From NCBI RefSeq assembly GCF_039909015.1, contig NZ_CP150919.1:3138501-3202500 (forward strand): 64,000 nt of DNA, written 5' to 3'. The notes beneath the pieces were generated by a model. That model saw only the letters and a list, made by a program, of their open reading frames with translations. It was not told where the DNA came from and ran no database searches. This document shows positions 19,126 to 27,467 of the stretch, one piece after another (the first letter of the stretch is position 1; every line of letters begins with the position of its first letter). The stretch is from Pseudomonas grandcourensis. GTDB lineage: Bacteria > Pseudomonadota > Gammaproteobacteria > Pseudomonadales > Pseudomonadaceae. A program made the position numbers and the translations under genes.

Positions 19126-21377
19126 TTCGCGCCCGTCCCGGTGGACTGTTGCGGCGCCTGTTGCTGTTCATTCTGTTGTTCAGCCTGTGCTTCACCGTGC
19201 TGGCCAGCAGCGTGCAACTGTACATCGAGTATCGACGGGAAATGCGCGACATCGATTCGCGCATGGAACTGATCCGCGCCGGCTACCTGGCCAGCCTGGA
19301 GCGCAGCCTCTGGGACTTGAACCAGGAGCAGTTGAACGTGCAGTTGCGCGGGCTGGTGGACTTCTCCGACGTCGCGCGGGTGCACTTGACCAGCGCCGAT
19401 TTCGACCTGGTACAAGGCAATCCGGACCCTGCGGGACCGCTGCGCATCGAGCGCTTTGCCTTGGACTATCAACCGCCGTCCGGCCCGTTGCGCAACCTTG
19501 GCGAGCTGGAAGTGAGCACGGACCTGGGGGCGGTGTACCAGCGTCTGTACGCCACCGGTTTGACCAGCCTGTTGTGGATGGCGGTGTTCCTCTGCGGTCT
19601 GGCCGTTGCCTTGTCGGGCTTGTTTTATCGACTGGTGACCCGGCACCTGAAAGTCATGGCCGAGTTTGCCCGGCGCATCGCCGCTGGTGAATGGCACGAG
19701 CCCCTGCACCTGGACAAGCGTCGCGGCAGCGACGAAATCGACACCGTGGCCCATGCCCTGGACGATATGCGCCGGGCGATCCTGCGGGACATCGAGCGCC
19801 GGGAAACCGATCGCCTGGCCTTGCAGGACAACCGTGACGAGCTGCTGAAAATGGTCGAGCGCCGTACCGCCAGCCTGATGCGCGCCAAAGACGAGGCGGA
19901 GGCGGCCAACCTCGCCAAGTCGCGGTTCCTGGCGACCATGAGCCACGAACTGCGCACGCCCCTCAATGGCATTCTCGGCATGGCCGAATTGCTGCGCGGT
20001 GCGCGCCTGGATGCCCAGGACAGCAAACGCCTGGATGCCTTGCACAAGGCCGGCGAAGGCTTGCTGACGATCCTCAACGAAGTGCTGTATTTCGCCAAAC
20101 TGGAGGAGGGCGTCAGCCATCCCGAACCGGTGGATTTCTCGCTGCGCCAGTTGCTCGACGAGGTGCTGACACTTCTGGAACCACGAGCGCTGAACAACGA
20201 CACGATCCTCAGCTGTCGCATCGATCAGCGCATTGCCGAGCATCACCACGGCGCCAAGCAGTTTCTGCGTCAGGTGCTGAGCAACCTGCTGGCCAACGCG
20301 ATCAAGTTCACCGAAGGCGGCGAAGTCAGTGTCGAGGTGGCGCTGCTCAGCGAAACCGGCGAACAGACCGGGCAGCGGCTGCGGGTTAGTGTCACGGACG
20401 ACGGCATCGGCATTGCCCCTTTGATGCAGGCGAAGATTTTCGAGCGGTTCACCCAGGCCAGCGAAGAAGTCGCGCAGCGTTTTGGCGGTACGGGGTTGGG
20501 GTTGGCGATCTGCAAACATCTGGTGGCGCAGATGGGCGGCTGCATCGGCGTGGACAGTGAAGAGGGGCGCGGCAGTTGCTTCTGGTTCGAGCTGTCCTTG
20601 CAGCCGGCCAGCGGTGTGGCTGAGGCCCCGCCGGTGCGGGCGGCGGGGCCGGCACTGAACATCCTGGTGGTCGAAGACGTGGCGCTCAACCGCGAAGTGG
20701 TCAAGGGCTTGCTGCAACGGGACGGCCATCGGGTGTGGCTGGCCGAAGAAGCGGATCAGGCGCTGCAACACTGCGCGGCACAGGTGTTCGACCTGATGCT
20801 GTTGGACGTGCATTTGCCGGGAAAAAGCGGTGTCGAGTTATGCCGGCAGATCCGCCACAGCGACGGGCCGAACCGCCATACACGCATTTTCGCCCTGACC
20901 GCCAGCGTGCAACCGGCACTGGTGCGCGGTTATCTGGAGGCCGGGATGGACGGTGTCCTGGCCAAGCCCTTGAAGCTGGAGAACCTGCGCCAGGTGCTGG
21001 AAGGGCAGGCGCCGGTGGCCGAGTCGCTGCCGAGCGATGAGGCAATGGACTGGCCGCTGTTGCAGACCCATCGCAGCCTGCTCGGTGTGCAAAAAGTCCA
21101 GGGGCTGCTGGCGGTGCTGCGCGACTCGATCCTGCAGCACCGCGATGCGCTGCATGAAGCCATGGCCGCCGACGATTGCACAGAGGTCGCGCAATTGGCT
21201 CACCGCTTGGCCGGTAGCTGCGATTCCCTGGGTTTTCGAGCCTTGGCCAGCACTTTGAGGGCGCTGGAGACCCTGGCGCTGGCAAACGATGAATCGGCGA
21301 TCCGGCGCATGAGCCCGGTACTGGATGAGCAATTGCAGCACTCGCTCGATACCCTCGAAGGCCTGTTGCAGAGCTGA
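19122..21377 (+). CDS. aruS: Hybrid sensor histidine kinase AruS
   Basis: 751 residues. Order of parts: transmembrane helix (about 13-33), short periplasmic domain, second helix (about 145-170), HAMP, dimerisation domain with phospho-acceptor H275 (MSHELRTPLNG), ATPase domain (LLANAIKF, DDGIGI, FGGTGLGLAICK), receiver with D562 (LMLLDVHLPG) and HPt domain with H694 (AHRLAGSC). This allows a four-step phosphorelay to the partner regulator. The ATG overlaps the stop of the binding-protein gene. Named by synteny with the P. aeruginosa arginine locus. Confidence 0.82.
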   Translation: MIRARPGGLLRRLLLFILLFSLCFTVLASSVQLYIEYRREMRDIDSRMELIRAGYLASLERSLWDLNQEQLNVQLRGLVDFSDVARVHLTSADFDLVQGNPDPAGPLRIERFALDYQPPSGPLRNLGELEVSTDLGAVYQRLYATGLTSLLWMAVFLCGLAVALSGLFYRLVTRHLKVMAEFARRIAAGEWHEPLHLDKRRGSDEIDTVAHALDDMRRAILRDIERRETDRLALQDNRDELLKMVERRTASLMRAKDEAEAANLAKSRFLATMSHELRTPLNGILGMAELLRGARLDAQDSKRLDALHKAGEGLLTILNEVLYFAKLEEGVSHPEPVDFSLRQLLDEVLTLLEPRALNNDTILSCRIDQRIAEHHHGAKQFLRQVLSNLLANAIKFTEGGEVSVEVALLSETGEQTGQRLRVSVTDDGIGIAPLMQAKIFERFTQASEEVAQRFGGTGLGLAICKHLVAQMGGCIGVDSEEGRGSCFWFELSLQPASGVAEAPPVRAAGPALNILVVEDVALNREVVKGLLQRDGHRVWLAEEADQALQHCAAQVFDLMLLDVHLPGKSGVELCRQIRHSDGPNRHTRIFALTASVQPALVRGYLEAGMDGVLAKPLKLENLRQVLEGQAPVAESLPSDEAMDWPLLQTHRSLLGVQKVQGLLAVLRDSILQHRDALHEAMAADDCTEVAQLAHRLAGSCDSLGFRALASTLRALETLALANDESAIRRMSPVLDEQLQHSLDTLEGLLQS

Positions 21378-21386
21378 CGTACAAGT

Positions 21387-21410
21387 TTGTTACGACTTTG
21401 TACAACTTCG
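21387..21410 (+). promoter_or_regulatory. Candidate AruR direct-repeat site before the permease gene
   Basis: ACGACT-N4-ACAACT at 21392-21407, part of a longer tandem repeat TTGTTACGACTT / TTGTACAACTTCG with a 10-11 base period. The same arrangement occurs before the aru catabolic operon. Tandem direct repeats at one helical turn are usual for OmpR-family regulators. No binding evidence exists in the sequence itself. Confidence 0.5.
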
Positions 21411-21501
21411 ATCTTTACGGTCAACGCGAACTTACATGGCTTTCCAATAATCGACGCAACCGCCGCAGCGCGGTCTTCGAAGCTTATTGGAGATAATAAT
21501 A

Positions 21502-21576
21502 ATGAATTGCCGTAAAGCTGATCCCTCCCTGCGCCGTGACGTCCTGTCGCGCGCTGCGCACCTCACCGACTGCTGA
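21502..21576 (+). CDS. 24-residue leader peptide before the amino-acid permease
   Basis: ATG at 21502 is preceded by TTGGAGATAATAATA, a good ribosome binding site. The peptide is MNCRKADPSLRRDVLSRAAH followed by LTDC, with 4 arginines among 24 residues. Its stop codon (21574-21576) lies inside the GAGGTG ribosome binding site of the permease, 9 bases before the permease ATG. Ribosomes ending on the leader would therefore control access to the permease start. This is a coupling or arginine-responsive attenuation candidate; the peptide itself may have no other role. Confidence 0.6.
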   Translation: MNCRKADPSLRRDVLSRAAHLTDC

Positions 21577-21585
21577 GGTGCCGAC

Positions 21586-22998
21586 ATGAACGAAAACACT
21601 GATCGCAAAGGCATACAGCTGACCCGCGCCCTCAAGAGCCGGCACATCTTCATGCTGTCGTTGGGCGGCGTCATCGGCACCGGGTTGTTCATGGGTTCCG
21701 GCGTGACCATCAATCAGGGCGGCCCGGTGGGGGCGATCCTGGCTTACCTGGTCGCGGGCTTCCTGATGTACCTGGTGATGGTCTGCCTGGGTGAACTGTC
21801 GGTGCAGATGCCGGTGTCCGGTTCGTTCCAGACCCACGCCACCAAATTCATCGGCCCGGCCACCGGGTTCATGATCGGCTGGGTGTACTGGATGAGCTGG
21901 GCCACCACCGTGGGCCTGGAGTTCACCGCCGCCGGCATGCTGATGACCCGCTGGTTCCCGACGGTGCCGATCTGGTACTGGTCGGCGCTGTTCGTGGTGG
22001 TGCTGTTCGGTATCAATGCCATGGCGACCCGCGCCTTTGGTGAAGCTGAATACTGGTTCTCGGGGATCAAGGTCGCGGCGATTCTCGGTTTCATCGTGGT
22101 CGGCGTGCTGGTGATCTTCGGCGTGATGCCCCTGAGCAGCGGCGCACCGGCACCGATGGCGACCAACCTGATCGGCGATTCGTTGTTTCCCAACGGCCTG
22201 TCGGCGGTGTTCGCCGTGATGATGACCGTGGTCTACGCGTTCCAGGGTTGCGAGATCATGGGCGTGGCCGCCGGTGAAACCGATCAGCCGGAAAAAAGCA
22301 TTCCCCGGGCCGTGCGCAACGTGGTGTTCCGCGTGCTGATCTTCTACGTGCTGGCGATCATCGTGCTGTCGGCCATCGTGCCGTGGCAGCAGGCCGGTCT
22401 GATGGAAAGTCCGTTCGTGCAGGTGTTCGACATGGTCGGAATTCCCTACGCCGCTGACCTTATGAACTTCGTGATCCTCACCGCGATCCTCTCGGTGGGC
22501 AACTCCGGCCTGTATGCCTCGACGCGCATCCTGTGGGCGATGTCGAAAACCGGCATGGCACCGAAAAGCCTGTCGCCACTGAGCAAGCGTGGCGTGCCGT
22601 TGCGCGCCTTGAGCATCACCCTGTGCTTCGCGCTGGTGTCGTTGATGACCAGCTTCGTCGCCGCCGACACCTTGTTCATGGTGCTGATGGCGGTGAGCGG
22701 CATGTCCGGCACCGTGACCTGGATTGTCATCGCGCTGGCGCAGTACAAGTTCCGCAAGGCCTGGCTGCGTGACGGCAACAAACTCAGCGACCTGAAATAC
22801 CGCGCACCGTGGTTCCCGGTGTTGCCGCTGATGTGCATCACGCTGTGCTGCTCGCTGTTCGTGTTCCTGGCCCTGGATGAAACCCAGCGTCCGTCGCTGT
22901 ATTGGGGCTTTGGATTCATTGCGCTGTGCTATGGCGCGTACTTCCTGATCCATCGCAAGCGCCAGGGCGTGTTGGCGCCGAGCTTGCCGACTGCATAA
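21586..22998 (+). CDS. Amino-acid permease, APC superfamily (AAT type)
   Basis: 470 residues with about 12 transmembrane helices. The family signature in helix 1 is clear (MLSLGGVIGTGLFMGSG), with the helix 6 segment YAFQGCEIMGVAAGE and the loop ETDQPEKSIPRAV typical of the AAT family (LysP, GabP, AroP, RocE). It imports an amino acid by proton symport. The neighbours suggest arginine or a related basic amino acid. The start has GAGG overlapping the leader-peptide stop. A REP doublet follows. Confidence 0.9.
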   Translation: MNENTDRKGIQLTRALKSRHIFMLSLGGVIGTGLFMGSGVTINQGGPVGAILAYLVAGFLMYLVMVCLGELSVQMPVSGSFQTHATKFIGPATGFMIGWVYWMSWATTVGLEFTAAGMLMTRWFPTVPIWYWSALFVVVLFGINAMATRAFGEAEYWFSGIKVAAILGFIVVGVLVIFGVMPLSSGAPAPMATNLIGDSLFPNGLSAVFAVMMTVVYAFQGCEIMGVAAGETDQPEKSIPRAVRNVVFRVLIFYVLAIIVLSAIVPWQQAGLMESPFVQVFDMVGIPYAADLMNFVILTAILSVGNSGLYASTRILWAMSKTGMAPKSLSPLSKRGVPLRALSITLCFALVSLMTSFVAADTLFMVLMAVSGMSGTVTWIVIALAQYKFRKAWLRDGNKLSDLKYRAPWFPVLPLMCITLCCSLFVFLALDETQRPSLYWGFGFIALCYGAYFLIHRKRQGVLAPSLPTA

Positions 22999-23018
22999 CA
23001 CCTCCAGATAACCACTTC

Positions 23019-23116
23019 CCCCTGTGGGAGCGAGCTTGCTCGCGATGGCGTCATCAGGTTCAACATCTCTGTTGACTGATTCACCGCTATCGCGAGCAAG
23101 CTCGCTCCCACAGGGG
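23019..23116. repeat. REP doublet with perfect inverted arms
   Basis: CCCCTGTGGGAGCGAGCTTG and its reverse complement CAAGCTCGCTCCCACAGGGG frame 98 bases between the permease stop and the promoter region of the aru catabolic operon. It may separate the two transcripts. Confidence 0.9.
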
Positions 23117-23157
23117 TTTGCGGCGTTCGGTAGATTTGCGACCGACCTCCTGTCACC

Positions 23158-23173
23158 AGTTGTTCGAAGTTGT
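23158..23173 (-). promoter_or_regulatory. Candidate AruR direct-repeat site before the aru catabolic operon
   Basis: AGTTGT-TCGA-AGTTGT on the forward strand, that is ACAACT-N4-ACAACT on the reverse strand, about 180 bases before the first gene. The reverse-strand 10-mer ACAACTTCGA also occurs at 21402-21411 before the permease. A further CTTGTTACAG at 23247-23256 resembles the TTGTTAC half seen there. Confidence 0.5.
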
Positions 23174-23352
23174 AACAGCGCCAACGGTCTACGCTCGCAC
23201 TTCTAGAAATAATCCAATAAAACCAATGCCTTATCGAATTATTGAGCTTGTTACAGCCCATTTCCCCGCCGATTGCCGCCTTACTGAACACTCGTTTAGT
23301 ATGACCTCAAGTCGCATCACCTCAGACCCATCACAATAATTCGAGGATTCCC

Positions 23353-24144
23353 ATGACCACTCAATCGTCGCTGCTCAGCCAGGTCGAAGCAGGCGTTGCC
23401 TGGATCACCCTCAATCGCACTGCCCAACGCAATGCGCTGGACATTCCGACGCTGAGAAACCTGCACGGCCTGCTCGACGCTTACAACGCCGATCCGGCGG
23501 TGCGCGTGGTGGTGCTCACCGGCAGCGGACGCAGCTTCTGCGCTGGCGCCGACCTCGATGAATGGGCCGATGCCGAAGCCCGGGGAGCCCTGGAAACCTA
23601 CGGCTGGACCGAAACCGCCCACGCCCTGATGACCCGCCTGCACAGCCTGGAAAAACCCACCATCGCCGCCATCAACGGCACAGCGGTCGGCGCCGGGATG
23701 GACCTGACCTTGTGCTGCGACCTGCGCATCGCCGGGCAATCGGCACGCTTCAAGGCCGGCTACACCAGCATGGCGTACTCGCCGGACGCCGGCGCCAGTT
23801 GGCACCTGCCACGCCTGATCGGCAGCGAACAGGCCAAGCGCTTGCTGTTCCTCGATGAATTGTGGGGCGCTGACCGTGCCCTCGACGCCGGTCTGGTCGG
23901 CGATGTCTGTGCCGACGATCAACTGCTGACGGTCACCAGCGAACTGGCCGCACGCCTGGCCGTCGGCCCGACCTTTGCCTTCGCCCAGACCAAAAAACTC
24001 ATGCGTGAAGGCGCCGAACGCAGCCTTGCCGAACAACTGCAAGCCGAACTCGCCGCCGGTTTGCTTTGCGGTCGCAGCGAAGACGGCAACGAAGCCCTGC
24101 GCGCCGCCATGGAAAAACGCCCGGCACGCTTCATCGGTCGTTGA
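23353..24144 (+). CDS. Enoyl-CoA hydratase/isomerase family protein
   Basis: 263 residues of the crotonase fold. The oxyanion-hole segments are visible (SFCAGADLDEW near 57-67 and NGTAVGAGMDLTL near 109-121). Crotonases hydrate or isomerise acyl-CoA thioesters. It is the first gene of a same-strand run that continues with acyl-CoA dehydrogenase, acyl-CoA synthetase, aruI and aruH, with 40 bases to the next gene. In this setting it probably acts on an unsaturated CoA ester derived from the arginine route. Confidence 0.88.
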   Translation: MTTQSSLLSQVEAGVAWITLNRTAQRNALDIPTLRNLHGLLDAYNADPAVRVVVLTGSGRSFCAGADLDEWADAEARGALETYGWTETAHALMTRLHSLEKPTIAAINGTAVGAGMDLTLCCDLRIAGQSARFKAGYTSMAYSPDAGASWHLPRLIGSEQAKRLLFLDELWGADRALDAGLVGDVCADDQLLTVTSELAARLAVGPTFAFAQTKKLMREGAERSLAEQLQAELAAGLLCGRSEDGNEALRAAMEKRPARFIGR

Positions 24145-24184
24145 TTCCTCTCCATCTCCCAGAACATGAACAACAGGTAGCCGC

Positions 24185-25345
24185 ATGAATTTCCAACTGA
24201 CCCAAGAACAAGAAATGTTGGTGGACTCGGTACGCAGCTTCGTCGTGAAGGAACTGCTGCCCTATGAAGAGCAAGTCGATCGCGCCGACGAGGTCTCCCC
24301 GGAACTGGCGGCGCAGATTCGCGGCAAGGCGATCGCCGCCGGTTTCTACGCCTTCAACATGCCCGAAGAAGTGGGCGGTGGCGGTCTGGACTATCTGTCC
24401 CAGGCGCTGATCGAACGTGAGTTGTCCAAGGTGTCCTGGGCGCTGCACGTGTTCGTCGCGCGGCCGTCGAAAATCCTCATGGCCTGCACCGGCGACCAGA
24501 TCAACGACTACCTGTTGCCGTGCATCCAGGGTGAAAAGATCGATTGCTTTGCCCTGACCGAACCGGGTGCCGGTTCCGACGCCAACGCAATCAAGACCCG
24601 CGCCGTACGTGAAGGCGACGATTTCATCCTCAACGGCAGCAAGCATTTCATCAGCCACGCCGGCCATGCCGATTTCGCCATCGTCTTCGCCGTGACCGAC
24701 ACCTACGAACACAACGGCAAAAAGCGTAACGCCGTGACCTCGTTCCTGGTCGACCGCAACACCCCGGGCATGACCATCCGCCGTGGGCCCAAGTGCGTGA
24801 GCAACCGTGGTTATCACACCTTCGAAATGTTCTTCGACGACTGCCGCGTGCCGGCCAGCAAAGTGTTGGGCGAAGTCGGCAAGGGTTGGGACGTGGCCAA
24901 CGCCTGGCTGACCGCCGGGCGCGTGATGGTCGCGGCCAACTGCGTCGGTCAGGCCCAGCGCGCACTGGATGTGTCCTTGCAATGGGCGGCGGACCGCAAG
25001 CAATTCGGCCAGCCCATCGGCACTTACCAGGGCGTGTCGTTCAAACTGGCCGACATGGCCACGCAAATCCGCGCCGCCGAACTGCTGACCCTGCACACCG
25101 CGTGGAAAATGGACCAGGGCACCATGACCGATGGCGAGGCCGGCATGGCCAAGCTGTTCGCCAGTGAAGTGCTCGGCCGTACCGCCGATGAAGCGGTGCA
25201 GATCTTCGGCGGCATGGGCCTGATGGACGAAGGTCCGGTGGAGCGCATCTGGCGCAACGCGCGGATCGAGCGGATCTGGGAAGGCACCTCGGAAATCCAG
25301 CGCCACATCATTTCCCGCGAGCTGCTGCGGCCGCTGCTGCGCTGA
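24185..25345 (+). CDS. Acyl-CoA dehydrogenase
   Basis: 386 residues, the normal family length. FAD and substrate motifs are visible: FALTEPGAGSDAN, and the C-terminal RIERIWEGTSEIQRHII region, whose WEGTSEIQ includes the position of the catalytic glutamate in many members. The enzyme introduces a double bond between C2 and C3 of an acyl-CoA and passes electrons to electron-transfer flavoprotein. It sits between the hydratase and the acyl-CoA synthetase genes, so together they give activation, oxidation and hydration of a carboxylic acid. The likely substrate is discussed with the synthetase. Confidence 0.9.
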   Translation: MNFQLTQEQEMLVDSVRSFVVKELLPYEEQVDRADEVSPELAAQIRGKAIAAGFYAFNMPEEVGGGGLDYLSQALIERELSKVSWALHVFVARPSKILMACTGDQINDYLLPCIQGEKIDCFALTEPGAGSDANAIKTRAVREGDDFILNGSKHFISHAGHADFAIVFAVTDTYEHNGKKRNAVTSFLVDRNTPGMTIRRGPKCVSNRGYHTFEMFFDDCRVPASKVLGEVGKGWDVANAWLTAGRVMVAANCVGQAQRALDVSLQWAADRKQFGQPIGTYQGVSFKLADMATQIRAAELLTLHTAWKMDQGTMTDGEAGMAKLFASEVLGRTADEAVQIFGGMGLMDEGPVERIWRNARIERIWEGTSEIQRHIISRELLRPLLR

Positions 25346-25363
25346 TCGGCCCGGAGAATCCCC

Positions 25364-27463
25364 ATGTCCCAAACCATTCGTGACAACCTCAAACGCATGC
25401 TCGCGCCGCAACACGTGGCGTTTGTCGGCGGCCGCAGCATGGCGCGCGCCCTCAAGCGCTGTGCCGAGGGCGGCTACCAAGGGCAAATGTGGCTAGTCAA
25501 TCCGCAACACGACAGCCTTGAAGGTGTGCCGTGCGTGCGCAGCGTTGCCGAGCTGCCTTGCGGCCCGGACGCGGTATTCATCGCCACCAACCGCGAGCTG
25601 ACCCTGACCTGCGTCGCCGAACTGGCCGCCATCGACGCCGGCGGCGCGATCTGCTACGCCTCGGGTTTCGCCGAGACCGGTGCCGAAGGCCAGGCCCTGC
25701 AACAGCAACTGCTCAAGGCCGCTGGCGACATGGCCTTGCTCGGCCCCAACTGCTACGGCCTGCTCGACTACCTGCACAGTTCCGCGCTATGGCCGGTGGC
25801 CCATGGCGGCAAGGCGGTGGAGAAGGGCGTTGCGGTGCTGACCCAGAGCGGCAACTTTGCCTACAACCTGTCCATGAGCGACCGCTCGCTGCCGGTGGCC
25901 TACATGGCTTCGGTGGGCAATCAGGCGCAACTGGGCGTGGCTGAACTGATGGACGTGTTGCTCGACGAACCTCGGGTCACCGCCATTGGCCTGCATCTGG
26001 AAGGCCTGAAGAATGTGCCGGGTTTTGCCCGCGCCGCGCACAAGGCGCTGGAAAAGGGCATTCCGATCATCGCCTTGAAAACCGGCGTGTCGCAGATCGG
26101 CGCCGAACTGGCCTTGAGTCACACCAGTTCGCTTTCCGGCTCCGATGCACTGTACGACGCGCTGTTCGACCGTCTCGGCGTGATCCGCGTCAGCGGCCCG
26201 GTGAGTTTTGTCGAAACCCTCAAGGCCGCCGCCTGTGGCAACCTGCCGGCGGGCAACAGCCTGATCGCGCTGGCCTGTTCCGGTGGCGACGCCGGGCTGA
26301 TTGCCGACTACGCCGAACGCAACGACCTGGGCCTGCCGAAACTCGATCAAGGGCAGGTCGGCGAACTCGCGCAAGTGCTGCCGACCTACGCCAATCTGGT
26401 CAACCCGCTGGACTTCACCACGGCGATCTGGGGCGACGGCGAAGCCTTGAATCGCATGCTCGACAGCGCGCTGCGCACCGAAGCCGATGCGGCCATGCTG
26501 GTGCTCGACTACCCGTCGGAGTTCACCGGCGAGCGCAAGGAATGCGACCTGCTGATGGAGTTGTACTGCGCGGCACTGCAACGTCACGGCAAGACCGGTT
26601 TTGTCACCTCGGCTTTCCCCGAATTGCTGCCGGCCCATGCCCGTGAACGTCTGCACGCCCAAGGTGTCGCGGCGTTGCAGGGCGTTGAGGACGGGTTGGC
26701 CGCATGGGGCCGCATCGCCGGTTATCAGCGCAATCGCCAGGCCTTGCTGGCGCTGGGCGAATCGGCGCTGGTGCCGTTGTGCCCGCACGCGCTCGAAGGT
26801 GAGGGGCGTTTGCTCAATGAATGGGATTCCAAACAGGCGTTAAAAGCCTTTGGCTTGCCGACGCCCAACGGCGCATTGAGCACCCCGGACAAGGCCCTGA
26901 AGGACGCCGAAGCATTGGGCTATCCGCTGGTACTCAAAGCGGTCAGCGCTCAACTGCCACATAAGACCGAGGCCGGCGCCGTGGCGCTGAACCTCAAGGA
27001 TGGCGCGGCATTGAGCGCTGCGCTGGAAAAGATGCGCGTCAGCATTGCCGCTTACGCCCCGGGCGTAGCGTTCGATCAACTGTTGCTCGAACCCATGGCC
27101 AAACCGCCACTGGCTGAGCTGATTGTCGGCATCAAGCGCGAAAACGATTTCGGCCTCGCCCTGGTGATCGGTGCTGGCGGCATTCTGGTGGAGTTGCTCA
27201 AGGACAGTCGCAGCCTGTTGCTGCCGACCACCGACGGCGCGATCCGCAACGCCTTGCTCAGCCTGCGCAGCGCACCGTTGCTGCAAGGTTTCCGTGGTCG
27301 CGAGCCTGCGGACCAGGACGCCTTGGTCACCGCCATCCGCGCCGTGGCCGACTACGCCTGCGAGAACGCCGGACACCTGCTGGAACTCGATGTGAACCCA
27401 TTGTTGGTCGGTGCCCAAGGCACGACTGCGGTCGATGCGTTGATTCGCCTCGGCCAGGAGTGA
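25364..27463 (+). CDS. ADP-forming acyl-CoA synthetase (acetate-CoA ligase family)
   Basis: 699 residues as a single chain. The N-terminal part is a CoA-binding Rossmann domain followed by succinyl-CoA-ligase-like domains (GNFAYNLSMSDRS, SVGNQAQLG), with a probable phospho-histidine in LSHTSSLSG. The C-terminal part is an ATP-grasp domain (YPLVLKAVSAQLPHKTEAGAV, then IGAGGILVELLKD). Such enzymes join an acid to CoA with ATP giving ADP and phosphate. The next gene, aruI, begins four bases after its stop, so the acid is probably made by this operon, with 4-guanidinobutyrate the obvious candidate. That substrate is inferred, not shown. Confidence 0.88.
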   Translation: MSQTIRDNLKRMLAPQHVAFVGGRSMARALKRCAEGGYQGQMWLVNPQHDSLEGVPCVRSVAELPCGPDAVFIATNRELTLTCVAELAAIDAGGAICYASGFAETGAEGQALQQQLLKAAGDMALLGPNCYGLLDYLHSSALWPVAHGGKAVEKGVAVLTQSGNFAYNLSMSDRSLPVAYMASVGNQAQLGVAELMDVLLDEPRVTAIGLHLEGLKNVPGFARAAHKALEKGIPIIALKTGVSQIGAELALSHTSSLSGSDALYDALFDRLGVIRVSGPVSFVETLKAAACGNLPAGNSLIALACSGGDAGLIADYAERNDLGLPKLDQGQVGELAQVLPTYANLVNPLDFTTAIWGDGEALNRMLDSALRTEADAAMLVLDYPSEFTGERKECDLLMELYCAALQRHGKTGFVTSAFPELLPAHARERLHAQGVAALQGVEDGLAAWGRIAGYQRNRQALLALGESALVPLCPHALEGEGRLLNEWDSKQALKAFGLPTPNGALSTPDKALKDAEALGYPLVLKAVSAQLPHKTEAGAVALNLKDGAALSAALEKMRVSIAAYAPGVAFDQLLLEPMAKPPLAELIVGIKRENDFGLALVIGAGGILVELLKDSRSLLLPTTDGAIRNALLSLRSAPLLQGFRGREPADQDALVTAIRAVADYACENAGHLLELDVNPLLVGAQGTTAVDALIRLGQE

Positions 27464-27467
27464 GGAC

